This document shows, piece after piece, positions 7,025 through 13,416 of a DNA stretch of 23,573 nt. Location of the stretch: NCBI GenBank assembly GCA_000998185.1, contig LCCW01000033.1, forward strand, positions 1-23,573, written 5' to 3'. The translations under genes were made by a program, and so were the position numbers. Each line of letters begins with the position of its first letter. The first letter of the stretch is position 1. The notes below the pieces were generated by a model. The model had not been told where the DNA came from, made no database searches, and worked only from the letters and a program-made list of their open reading frames with translations. This DNA comes from Candidatus Kuenenbacteria bacterium GW2011_GWA2_42_15. Its GTDB lineage: Bacteria; Patescibacteriota; Patescibacteriia; UBA2196; GWA2-42-15.

Positions 7025-7053
7025 TAAAAAAATCTGGCTATAACAAACCAGAT
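7025..7053 (-). terminator. Terminator-like hairpin just before rplC
   Basis: On the minus strand, atctgg and ccagat (7048-7053 and 7032-7037 in window coordinates) form a 6-bp stem with a 10-base loop, followed directly by a run of seven T (7026-7032). It sits between the transposase stop and the rplC start, ending about 6 bases before the ATG. The stem is short and AT-rich, so termination is probably weak. It could insulate rplC from IS transcription. Confidence 0.5.
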
Positions 7054-7106
7054 ATAAAACATCACAGCAAGCTTGGTTTTATAAGATCTTTTACCTGGTT
7101 TATCGT

Positions 7107-8300
7107 TCAATTAATCAATAAATAAGAACAGACAAATGGTTTCCCGACAAGGGATCTTATTTGGGTTCCTAATTGATTATTATTTAGGACTTTCCCGTTT
7201 GCCAGTTTTTTCATACTGCCTTTAGGCAGGTTTACTAGAAAAATTAGGACAAAACGGATTATTCCGCATTTCACCAAGATTCTGGACAGATAGTTGTTTT
7301 TAATCAAATAATCCACGGGAGAGAGTAATTGGAGCGACCAATGAGGCCGTTTGGTATTGTACCAGATCAGATAATCCATCATTCTATGATTGAATTTATC
7401 AGTTTCTTTCAACCCCATCAAGTGCTGGTCTATAAACTCATCTTGGATAGTCCGATTGTATTTTTCAATATGTCCATTAAGGAATGGCTTTGATGGATAA
7501 TTCCAGAAATGAATAATGCTTTTTGTTTTTAGATATCCTTTAAAGTGCTGATGGAACTCTGAACCATTATCAGTTTGCACGCGTCTTATTTGATACGGGA
7601 ATACTTGCTCTAATTTCTGAAAAAAGTCCCTGGCATTTTGGCTATTGGCTCTTTGGTAGCTCCAAGCAAAGGTATATCTGGTATTAACGTCTACCGCGGT
7701 TAGAATATACCGTTTAATCCCCCAGTCAAATTTGACAATGGTGTCAATTTCAATCAGATCACCAAGATCATCTGATGTAAAATCCTTGGGTTTCCTTAAT
7801 TTTTTAGTTCTTTTAATCGTTTTAACCTTGCCAAAGTGCGATACTTTCTGCCGGTGATGGTAAATACGTTTGTCTTTGATTGTTCTGCCAATGGTGGAAG
7901 CTGATATGGTATTAAGATTATTCTCCTGGCAGAACTGATTTAGGAATATTTTGACTTTATCTTTACCCATATTCGGGCACACGTCCAGCCGGAGCCGTCT
8001 AATCTCGGCTATGATCCTACAGTCAATTATTCTTTTCCTTCGCCTGATCGGGGCTTGCGAGCCCGGGTCAAGGCTGGCCATGACATAGCCTGAATCACGA
8101 TACAGCTTCCACCAACCATAAAGTGTAGAACGGCTGGCACCGTAGGCGTCTTTAGCGGCCTTGAGGCCGTACTTACGCCAGAACAGTAAAATCTTATGTC
8201 TAGTTTCTGCTTTGGTAGTTATCATATGATTATGCTTAATCGCATAATCATACAACATTTTACTGCCTTTTATCCATTTAAACTTGTAAATTATCTTCAT
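7107..8300 (-). CDS. IS transposase, DDE integrase-core (IS481/IS3-like)
   Basis: A 397-residue transposase. The N-terminal helix-turn-helix region covers about residues 30-75 (ETRHKILLFWRKYGLKAAKDAYGASRSTLYGWWK), followed by a basic linker. The retroviral-integrase-type catalytic core shows D186 (EIDTIV), D244 (QTDNGSEF) and E279 (NGHIEKYNRTIQDEF), a DD(34)E spacing. It ends the core with YNTKRPHWSLQLLSPVDYLI, typical of IS481/IS3-type enzymes. The last 50 or so residues run across a hairpin at 7215-7233 and past the apparent left IS end, so the natural C-terminus may be shorter. It is in the same orientation as the ribosomal genes it separates. Confidence 0.9.
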   Translation of the reverse strand: MKIIYKFKWIKGSKMLYDYAIKHNHMITTKAETRHKILLFWRKYGLKAAKDAYGASRSTLYGWWKLYRDSGYVMASLDPGSQAPIRRRKRIIDCRIIAEIRRLRLDVCPNMGKDKVKIFLNQFCQENNLNTISASTIGRTIKDKRIYHHRQKVSHFGKVKTIKRTKKLRKPKDFTSDDLGDLIEIDTIVKFDWGIKRYILTAVDVNTRYTFAWSYQRANSQNARDFFQKLEQVFPYQIRRVQTDNGSEFHQHFKGYLKTKSIIHFWNYPSKPFLNGHIEKYNRTIQDEFIDQHLMGLKETDKFNHRMMDYLIWYNTKRPHWSLQLLSPVDYLIKNNYLSRILVKCGIIRFVLIFLVNLPKGSMKKLANGKVLNNNQLGTQIRSLVGKPFVCSYLLIN

Positions 8301-8340
8301 TTATGACTCCTTTGGAGTCCGAAATGTATCTGAACTTATT
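7120..8340 (-). mobile_element. Insertion sequence between rpsJ and rplC
   Basis: The transposase gene is flanked by imperfect inverted repeats: aataagaacagacaaatgg at 7121-7139 and, at 8322-8340, the complement reads aataagttcagatacattt (13 of 19 identical; better with a 2-base gap). A caat follows the right repeat (8341-8344) and also precedes the left one (7116-7119), which may be a short target duplication. Boundaries are approximate. Just upstream of the transposase start is a perfect small hairpin, gactcc-ttt-ggagtc (8305-8319). Confidence 0.55.
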
Positions 8341-8352
8341 CAATGGTTTGCT

Positions 8353-8442
8353 GAATTTATCTTGAGCCCGCGAGAGATTCCATGGTTGGCGGAACCTTAG
8401 GCGGGATCCCTCACCCGAACTTAAACGGGTTCGGGATAAATT
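8353..8442. repeat. Inverted-repeat element between IS and rpsJ
   Basis: The spacer downstream of rpsJ holds an imperfect 16-bp inverted repeat (aatttatcttgagccc near 8353-8368, and its counterpart ending gggataaatt near 8427-8442, 13 of 16 positions matching). Inside lies a hairpin cccgaac (8414-8420) with gttcggg (8429-8435), and a motif ggcggaaccttaggcggg resembling the right end of the element at 3232-3326. No U-tract is visible on the operon strand. It may be part of the same palindromic repeat family. Confidence 0.5.
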
Positions 8443-8447
8443 GATTT

Positions 8448-8807
8448 TTACATTTTTATTTCAATGTCCACGCCGCTTGGCAAGGCCAGGTTGGTCAGGT
8501 CGTTTATGGTCGTGCTTTTTGGCTCGTAGATATCTATCAGTCTTTTGTGCACCCTCATTTCAAACTGATCTCTTGCGTCTTTGTGAACGAAGGTAGAGCG
8601 ATTGACGGTATATTTGGTTTTTTCCGTGGGTAAAGGCACTGGTCCCTTGATTTGAGCATGGCTTTTTTTGGCAGTATCAATGATGGTTTTGGTCGCGCGG
8701 TCAATTATCTTATGATCAAAAGCTTTGACCTTGATTCTAATCTTCGGTTTTACTTCATTGTCCCCTGAAGCAGCCTTGTTGTTTTTATTTTTGGAAATAC
8801 CAGCCAT
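8448..8807 (-). CDS. rpsJ: 30S ribosomal protein S10
   Basis: S10 belongs to the 30S head and, in other bacteria, also serves as NusE in antitermination. The S10 core starts near residue 22 (KPKIRIKVKAFDHKIIDRATKTIIDTAKKSHAQIKGPVPLPTEK) and includes YTVNRSTFVHKDARDQFEMRVHKRLIDI. The ATG at 8807 gives 119 residues with a short basic N-terminal extension (MAGISKNKNNKAASGDNE). An in-frame TTG at 8837 would add ten residues but overlaps a hairpin, so it is rejected. It starts 60 bases after tuf and is cut off from the rest of the S10 operon by an IS. Confidence 0.95.
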   Translation of the reverse strand: MAGISKNKNNKAASGDNEVKPKIRIKVKAFDHKIIDRATKTIIDTAKKSHAQIKGPVPLPTEKTKYTVNRSTFVHKDARDQFEMRVHKRLIDIYEPKSTTINDLTNLALPSGVDIEIKM

Positions 8808-8837
8808 AGTGAATAATGTGATTAGCAGACAATCCAA

Positions 8838-8861
8838 CCCCGCTCTTCGCGAAGGGCGGGG
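8838..8861 (-). promoter_or_regulatory. GC-rich hairpin between tuf and rpsJ
   Basis: A 24-base inverted repeat with arms ccccgctctt and aagggcgggg around a cgcg centre forms a 10-bp stem with one G-U pair on one strand. It starts 6 bases after the tuf stop. On the operon strand it is followed by ttggattg and not a full T-run, so it is more likely a partial terminator or an mRNA 3'-end stabiliser that lowers expression of downstream genes relative to tuf. Confidence 0.5.
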
Positions 8862-8867
8862 TGACGA

Positions 8868-10070
8868 CTATTTGGTAACTTTTGTGACCACGCCGGCGCC
8901 AACGGTTTTGCCACCCTCGCGGATAGCAAATCGCTGTTGCTCTTCCAGAGCCACGGCATGGATCAATTTTATTTTTAATTTGATGGTGTCGCCAGGCATG
9001 ACCATTTCGGTGCCTTCCGGCAATTCTATTTCACCGGTAACATCAGTGGTGCGAATATAAAATTGCGGCTTGTATCCTTTAAAGAAAGGAGTATGACGGC
9101 CACCCTCTTCTTTATTCAAGATGTAGACTTCGCTGTCAAATTCGGTATGAGGAGTAACCGTGCCTGGTTTGGCTAAAACCTGACCTCTGGCTACATCTTC
9201 TTTTTTGGTACCGCGCAGAAGCAGACCGGCATTGTCGCCGGCGCGACCCTCGTCCAATTGTTTATTAAACATTTCAATGCCGGTAATGACTGTTTTTTGC
9301 GTGTCTCTAAGACCGATGATTTCCACTTCTTCATTGAGTTTAACAGTGCCTCTTTCAATTCTGCCTGTAACGACAGTGCCGCGGCCCTCAATAGAGAAGA
9401 TGTCTTCAATCGGCATCAGGAACGGTTTGTCAACATTCCTGACCGGTTCAGGGATGTATTCATCTAATTGCTTCAATAATTCGGCGATGGGTTTGCAATT
9501 TTCATCGTCTTTGTTGCCGGCTTGGGCGGCTTCTAGGGCTTTCAGGGCAGAGCCTCTAATAATTGGGGTGGTGTCGCCCGGGAAGTTATATTTTTTCAAA
9601 AGATCGCGGATTTCTTCTTCCACAAGGTCAATCAATTCTTTGTCGTCAACCTGGTCAATTTTGTTTAAAAAGACCAGAATATAAGGGACGCCGACCTGAT
9701 AGGCCAAAAGAATGTGCTCTCTGGTTTGAGGCATCGGACCGTCAGCCGCCGAAACCACTAAGACAGCGCCATCCATCTGCGCGGCGCCGGTAATCATATT
9801 TTTGACATAATCGGCGTGGCCGGGACAGTCAATGTGAGCATAATGCCTTTTTTTGGTTTCGTATTCTACATGGGTAGTAGAAATAGTGATCCCGCGTTCC
9901 CGCTCTTCCGGAGCATTATCAATTTGGTCCACTGATTTTGCTTGGGCCGTACCGCCAATCGCCTTGATATAGGCAAGGATGGCGGCGGTAAGGGTGGTTT
10001 TGCCGTGGTCAACGTGGCCGATGGTGCCGACATTGACATGGGGCTTGGTTCTTTCAAATTTACCAGCCAT
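8868..10070 (-). CDS. tuf: Translation elongation factor Tu
   Basis: EF-Tu delivers aminoacyl-tRNA to the ribosomal A site in a GTP-dependent way. The 400 residues are the family length. G-domain motifs are all visible: GHVDHGKT (18-25), the switch-I GITIS region, DCPGHADYVKNM and NKIDQVDD, followed by beta-barrel domains 2 and 3 (GRGTVVTGRIERG; GGRHTPFFKGYKPQFYIRTTDVTG; C-terminal FAIREGGKTVGAGVVTKV). It is the first gene of this operon, behind a promoter at 10254-10281 and a structured leader of about 175 bases. No Shine-Dalgarno sequence is visible. Confidence 0.99.
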   Translation of the reverse strand: MAGKFERTKPHVNVGTIGHVDHGKTTLTAAILAYIKAIGGTAQAKSVDQIDNAPEERERGITISTTHVEYETKKRHYAHIDCPGHADYVKNMITGAAQMDGAVLVVSAADGPMPQTREHILLAYQVGVPYILVFLNKIDQVDDKELIDLVEEEIRDLLKKYNFPGDTTPIIRGSALKALEAAQAGNKDDENCKPIAELLKQLDEYIPEPVRNVDKPFLMPIEDIFSIEGRGTVVTGRIERGTVKLNEEVEIIGLRDTQKTVITGIEMFNKQLDEGRAGDNAGLLLRGTKKEDVARGQVLAKPGTVTPHTEFDSEVYILNKEEGGRHTPFFKGYKPQFYIRTTDVTGEIELPEGTEMVMPGDTIKLKIKLIHAVALEEQQRFAIREGGKTVGAGVVTKVTK

Positions 10071-10083
10071 AGTTATAGAGTGT

Positions 10084-10150
10084 TTTAGCAGCCCCCTTGC
10101 TGCTCCCGCGGTCGCGGGAGAAAGGAAGGGGTTATATACCAGCTGCTAAA
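10084..10150 (-). promoter_or_regulatory. Nested stem structure in the tuf leader
   Basis: Three nested perfect stems lie just before the tuf start: tttagcagc (10084-10092) with gctgctaaa (10142-10150), cccctt (10093-10098) with aagggg (10126-10131), and ctcccgcg (10103-10110) with cgcgggag (10113-10120). The 3' base of the outer stem on the RNA is about 14 bases from the ATG, close enough to affect ribosome access. There is no T-run, so a translational or stability role fits better than termination. Confidence 0.6.
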
Positions 10151-10187
10151 GTTAATTTATTAATAAATTTTTAAAATACGCCCAACG

Positions 10188-10210
10188 CCAGAAAGCTCGT
10201 GATTTTCTGG
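10188..10210 (-). promoter_or_regulatory. Second hairpin in the tuf leader
   Basis: Within the tuf 5' untranslated region, ccagaaa and tttctgg form a 7-bp stem with a loop of about 8 bases (gctcgtga). Combined with the nested stems nearer the ATG, it makes the leader unusually structured compared with the other genes in the window, most of which have very short A/T-rich leaders. Confidence 0.4.
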
Positions 10211-10253
10211 GCTGAACTTTTTTCCTACATTAGTCTGACTGCAAAGTAATTAT

Positions 10254-10281
10254 AGTATATCAATTTTTGAAAATATGTCAA
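10254..10281 (-). promoter_or_regulatory. Promoter of the tuf-ribosomal protein operon
   Basis: On the minus strand the -35 box is a perfect TTGACA (10276-10281) and, after a 16-base spacer, the -10 box is TATACT (10254-10259). Transcription would begin near 10247, giving a leader of about 175 bases before the tuf ATG. It is divergent from the promoter of the S26 protein gene. Confidence 0.75.
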
Positions 10282-10300
10282 ATTAGCGATTGCTACCCGT

Positions 10301-10329
10301 TTGCTTTATTTGTTTTTTTAAGCTAAGAT
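10301..10329 (+). promoter_or_regulatory. Promoter of the signal-peptidase-like gene
   Basis: TTGCTT (10301-10306), a 17-base spacer and TAAGAT (10324-10329). The predicted start near 10336 is only about three bases before the ATG at 10339, so the transcript would be effectively leaderless. Confidence 0.5.
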
Positions 10330-10338
10330 TATAGATGT

Positions 10339-10905
10339 ATGGCTCAATTTCAAGACAATAAAAAAAAGGAAAGTATCAGTAATTACAATACTTTTAAGGT
10401 TTTCCAGGATATTTATGGGGGAGAAGCTGGCGAGGAAAATTATTGGATGATCAAGCCGCCAGTAAAGAAAGCCAGTCTTGGATTTTGGGCCAGCCTTTTT
10501 ATCTTTATCTTTATTTTATCCGCGGTCGGGTTTGGAATTTACCCAATCTTATCCTATATATTAAAGACGCCTTATCCGTTGCTTGTGATAGCGGAAGATT
10601 CAATGAGGCCGGTGATAGAAAAAAACGATTTGATTTTGGTGCGCGGAGTGGTGAACAAAGAAGAAATTAAACCGAATGACTTGGTGGTTTACGCGCAGAT
10701 TGTCAACGACAATCAGACCTTGACAGTGCAGAGGGTGGTGGGGGTTGATAAGGCCAGAGGACAGATGACGGTTAGAAGCGAAGCCGCGGAGGCAGTTGGG
10801 ACGACGATAGAAAATAAACAAGTGGTGGGCAAGGTGGTGGGAGAAGATAAGCCGGTCAAATTGTCATTTATCGGTAAGGTTGTCAGTTATTTGGCGGGAA
10901 AGTGA
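10339..10905 (+). CDS. Signal peptidase I-like (S26) membrane protein, atypical catalytic site
   Basis: A 188-residue protein with one strong transmembrane segment (about residues 47-74) followed by an S26-type domain. The catalytic serine motif is present as AEDSMRPVIEKNDLILV, with S88. In family members the general base lies in (V/T)(K/H)RV; here that motif reads TVQRVVGV, so the Lys or His position is Gln131. The layout is closest to the short SipW/archaeal type. In active enzymes this family removes signal peptides outside the membrane. With Gln at the base position, activity is uncertain: it could be inactive or use another residue. The next region has palindromic repeats and no co-directional gene nearby. 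Confidence 0.75.
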   Translation: MAQFQDNKKKESISNYNTFKVFQDIYGGEAGEENYWMIKPPVKKASLGFWASLFIFIFILSAVGFGIYPILSYILKTPYPLLVIAEDSMRPVIEKNDLILVRGVVNKEEIKPNDLVVYAQIVNDNQTLTVQRVVGVDKARGQMTVRSEAAEAVGTTIENKQVVGKVVGEDKPVKLSFIGKVVSYLAGK

Positions 10906-10913
10906 GGAACACG

Positions 10914-10980
10914 GCCCGCCAATTTCCCAAGTGGATTATTATTGTGAGTGGAAGGCGGGTCAGCCTAAGGCTGAAAAACA
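10914..10980. repeat. 67-bp dispersed palindromic repeat, copy B
   Basis: Gapless partner of 5553-5619 (54 of 67 identical). It holds cccgcc (10915-10920) with ggcggg (10954-10959) and a hairpin agcc-taa-ggct (10962-10972), which replaces gccc-gaa-gggc of the other copy with pairing kept. It starts 8 bases after the stop of the S26 gene. Confidence 0.8.
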
Positions 10981-11049
10981 GTAATCAGCAATCAGAAATC
11001 AGGAAGGAATGAAGTGAAGGGTTGAATGGAATACGCGGCGCGGCTGTCA

Positions 11050-11080
11050 TTCTCCGGCTTGACCGGAGAATCCAGACAAA
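11050..11080. repeat. Short palindrome (ttctccgg ... ccggagaa)
   Basis: In the spacer before the duplicated-domain gene, ttctccgg and ccggagaa form an 8-bp perfect inverted repeat with a 5-base centre (cttga). Similar cattctccgg-cttga-ccggagaa motifs are common dispersed palindromes in many bacterial genomes. There is no T-run, and nothing else recognisable lies between 10981 and 11155. Confidence 0.6.
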
Positions 11081-11155
11081 TAAACAAAAAGAAAAAGAAT
11101 TAGTTGTTGGGTGATAAAAACATTAAAGTAATATTTATAAATTAAATAAAAATTT

Positions 11156-11611
11156 ATGGGAGACGAATATGGCGTTAGGCCCGGTGATTATGTGAAAGAG
11201 CTTGAGGAGGCAGAAACAGTGGAAGGAAAAAAATGGACAAAAGAAACCGCGCAACAGGAATGGTTTGATAAATTTCAGATAAGAAAGACTATTGATTGGC
11301 AGGGTCTTTTAGAGACAGACCTGGAAAAAGCCAGAAACGCTTTACAATATGTGATTGACAATAGAGATCATTTTCCCCAGTATGATAATGGCTGGATGTT
11401 TGACAGGAAAAAAGAATTGAGCCAGCAAGAATGGTTTGATAAATTTCAGATAAGAAAGACGGTGAATTGGCAGGCATTGTTAGCGTCGGATATAGATAAA
11501 GCCAGGGAAGCTTTACAGCATGTGACTAACAACAGGGAACATTTTCCCCAGTATAATGATGAATGGCTGACTGATAGGCAAAGAGAATTGGCGGCAGCGG
11601 AGAGGAAATAG
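11156..11611 (+). CDS. Small protein with two copies of an unrecognised ~57-residue domain
   Basis: A 151-residue acidic, soluble protein with no signal peptide or membrane segment. Residues 33-88 and 90-145 are two copies of one unit, offset by exactly 57 residues. Shared positions include QQEWFDKFQIRKT, W-Q-x-LL, KARxALQxV, NRxHFPQY and a final W-x2-DR. The opening part is also nearly identical in DNA, so the duplication is recent or under strong constraint. The pattern of conserved Trp, His, Phe and Arg suggests a small helical ligand- or protein-binding module. I do not recognise the family. It precedes glyS by 89 bases, on the same strand. Confidence 0.85.
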   Translation: MGDEYGVRPGDYVKELEEAETVEGKKWTKETAQQEWFDKFQIRKTIDWQGLLETDLEKARNALQYVIDNRDHFPQYDNGWMFDRKKELSQQEWFDKFQIRKTVNWQALLASDIDKAREALQHVTNNREHFPQYNDEWLTDRQRELAAAERK

Positions 11612-11700
11612 ATAACATGCAATGACAAAAGATCGCCGTTTTATAATTCGCAGTAGTTTATCGCTCCAAATGCTCGCATTCTATTATTATTTAAAATTTT

Positions 11701-13098
11701 ATGTCACAGGAAAAAGAGATAACAAAAATGGAAAAACTGATATCGCTTGGCAAGCGACGGGGTTTTATTTTTCAGTCGTCGGAAATTTATGGCGGGTTTG
11801 GGAGTTGTTATGATTACGGTCCGTTGGGAGTGGCGTTGGCGAATAACATCAAAAAGGCTTGGTGGCAAGCGATGGTGCAAGCAAGAGATGACATAGTGGG
11901 GCTGGACAGCGCGATTATTATGCATCCGAAGGTCTGGGAAGCGTCGGGCCATGTGGAGAGTTTTTCCGATCCTCTTGTGGATTGCAAACAATGCAAGAAA
12001 AGATTTAGAGCGGATCATTTATTGGAAGTGGCCAGTATGAAACCGGATCTGGACGCGCGCAAAGAAGCGCCGAAAAGCACTAAAGATATTATTTGTCCGG
12101 AATGCGGCGGAGCATTAACCGAGCCGAGAAATTTTAATTTGCTTATGAAGACCTATATCGGCGCGGTTGAAGACGAGGGCTCGTTGGCATACTTAAGAGG
12201 CGAGACCTGCCAGGGGATTTATGTGAATTTTAAAAATATTTTGGATAGCGCTAGACAAAAATTGCCTTTTGGCATCGCGCAAGTCGGCAAAGCTTTTCGC
12301 AATGAAATCACGCCGGGTAATTATATTTTTCGGACGCGCGAATTTGAGCAGATGGAAATGCAATTTTTCGTCAATCCCAAAGAAGTGGACAAATGGTATG
12401 ACTATTGGCGGGAGAAAAGAATGAACTGGTATAAGGATTTGGGCATGAAGGACGAATTTGTCCGCTGGCGGCAGCACACGAAAGAAGAATTGGCGCACTA
12501 TGCCAAAGAGGCGTGGGACATACAATTTGACGCGCCATTCGGCGGTTGGCAGGAACTGGCCGGGGTGCATAACCGCGGCGATTGGGATTTGAGCCGTCAT
12601 AGGAAATACTCCGGAGTGGATTTGAGTTATACCGACCCCGTGACCAATGAAAAATATATTCCTTATATTGTGGAAACTTCTGATGGCGTTGGTCGGGCGA
12701 TGCTGGCATTTTTGCTCAATGGTTATGAGGAAGTAGAAACTCGTTCGGGTGATGAAGAATCCAAACATGGAAAAGAAGTGGTTTTGCATTTGCATAAAAG
12801 TTTGGCGCCGATCAAGGTAGCGGTTTTGCCGCTCTCCAAAAAGCCGGAGCTACAAAAAACAGCGCACGAGATCAAAGACAGTTTGGCGGAAAATTGGATG
12901 ACGCAATATGATGAGACCGGTTCCATAGGCAAGCGCTATCGCCGGCAAGACGAGATCGGCACGCCGTATTGTGTGACCGTGGATTTTGAGACAGCCAATG
13001 ACAAGAAAGTGACAGTGAGGGATATTGAGACGATGGGGCAGGAGAGGGTAGCGATTGGGGATTTGAAGGAGTATGTGGAGGAGAAACTGGGGAAGTAG
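11701..13098 (+). CDS. glyS: Glycyl-tRNA synthetase (dimeric, archaeal/eukaryotic type)
   Basis: Class II synthetase that charges tRNA-Gly. The 465 residues match the alpha2 type, not the alpha2-beta2 bacterial type. The N-terminal catalytic core begins RRGFIFQSSEIYGG, and YDYGPLGVALANNIKKAWW is diagnostic. Cysteine pairs C95/C98 and C132/C135 form the zinc module. Motif 2 is GKAFRNEITP (R200) with FRTREFEQMEMQFF, and motif 3 is ETSDGVGRAMLAFLLNGYE (R332). The C-terminal anticodon-binding domain starts near residue 368 (LAPIKVAVLPLSKK) and ends with DIETMGQERVAIGDL. The ATG at 11701 is used; an in-frame ATG nine codons later is possible. The symbol could also be given as glyQS. Confidence 0.96.
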   Translation: MSQEKEITKMEKLISLGKRRGFIFQSSEIYGGFGSCYDYGPLGVALANNIKKAWWQAMVQARDDIVGLDSAIIMHPKVWEASGHVESFSDPLVDCKQCKKRFRADHLLEVASMKPDLDARKEAPKSTKDIICPECGGALTEPRNFNLLMKTYIGAVEDEGSLAYLRGETCQGIYVNFKNILDSARQKLPFGIAQVGKAFRNEITPGNYIFRTREFEQMEMQFFVNPKEVDKWYDYWREKRMNWYKDLGMKDEFVRWRQHTKEELAHYAKEAWDIQFDAPFGGWQELAGVHNRGDWDLSRHRKYSGVDLSYTDPVTNEKYIPYIVETSDGVGRAMLAFLLNGYEEVETRSGDEESKHGKEVVLHLHKSLAPIKVAVLPLSKKPELQKTAHEIKDSLAENWMTQYDETGSIGKRYRRQDEIGTPYCVTVDFETANDKKVTVRDIETMGQERVAIGDLKEYVEEKLGK

Positions 13099-13416
13099 GA
13101 ATTATTCTAATTATTCTAATTAACCTAATTATTCTAATAAATTTCTAATTTTTAATTCCTAATAAAATTCCAAATTCTAAATTACAATATTTAAACGAGA
13201 GGATAGATTAGTTTAGGAAAAAGATGATGGGCAGTTATTGCCCCGCCTCTTTGAGGAGGGGGTAGGGGGTGGTGGGAACAAAACTGAACCAACGGAAGGA
13301 CTCCGACGGGGAGGAGGGATTATTCAAAAAGGAAACCTGCCTAAAGGCAGTTAGAAATTATTATTCAAACGCCTTTTAGGGCGGTTTAGTTGAAAATTAG
13401 GAATTGAAAATTGCAG
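13099..13416. other. Gene-free stretch: AT-rich tandem repeats and hairpins
   Basis: No gene is visible. From 13100 to about 13190 the sequence is a degenerate tandem array of ttattctaat-like units (period near 10). At 13241-13261, ccccgcctc and gaggaggggg make a G/C-rich hairpin with one mismatch, followed by a G-rich run. At 13333-13351 and 13369-13388 are two adjacent hairpins (aaacctgcctaaaggcagt and a relative with gcc...ggcggttt). The former is identical, in reverse orientation, to 7215-7233. A terminator for glyS could be among these, but none has a clear T-run. Confidence 0.6.

Noticed and set aside
7107..7121. True IS left end at the transposase stop
   Set aside because: The candidate inverted repeat starts near 7121, so the stop codon lies outside; the exact IS ends could not be settled from one copy.
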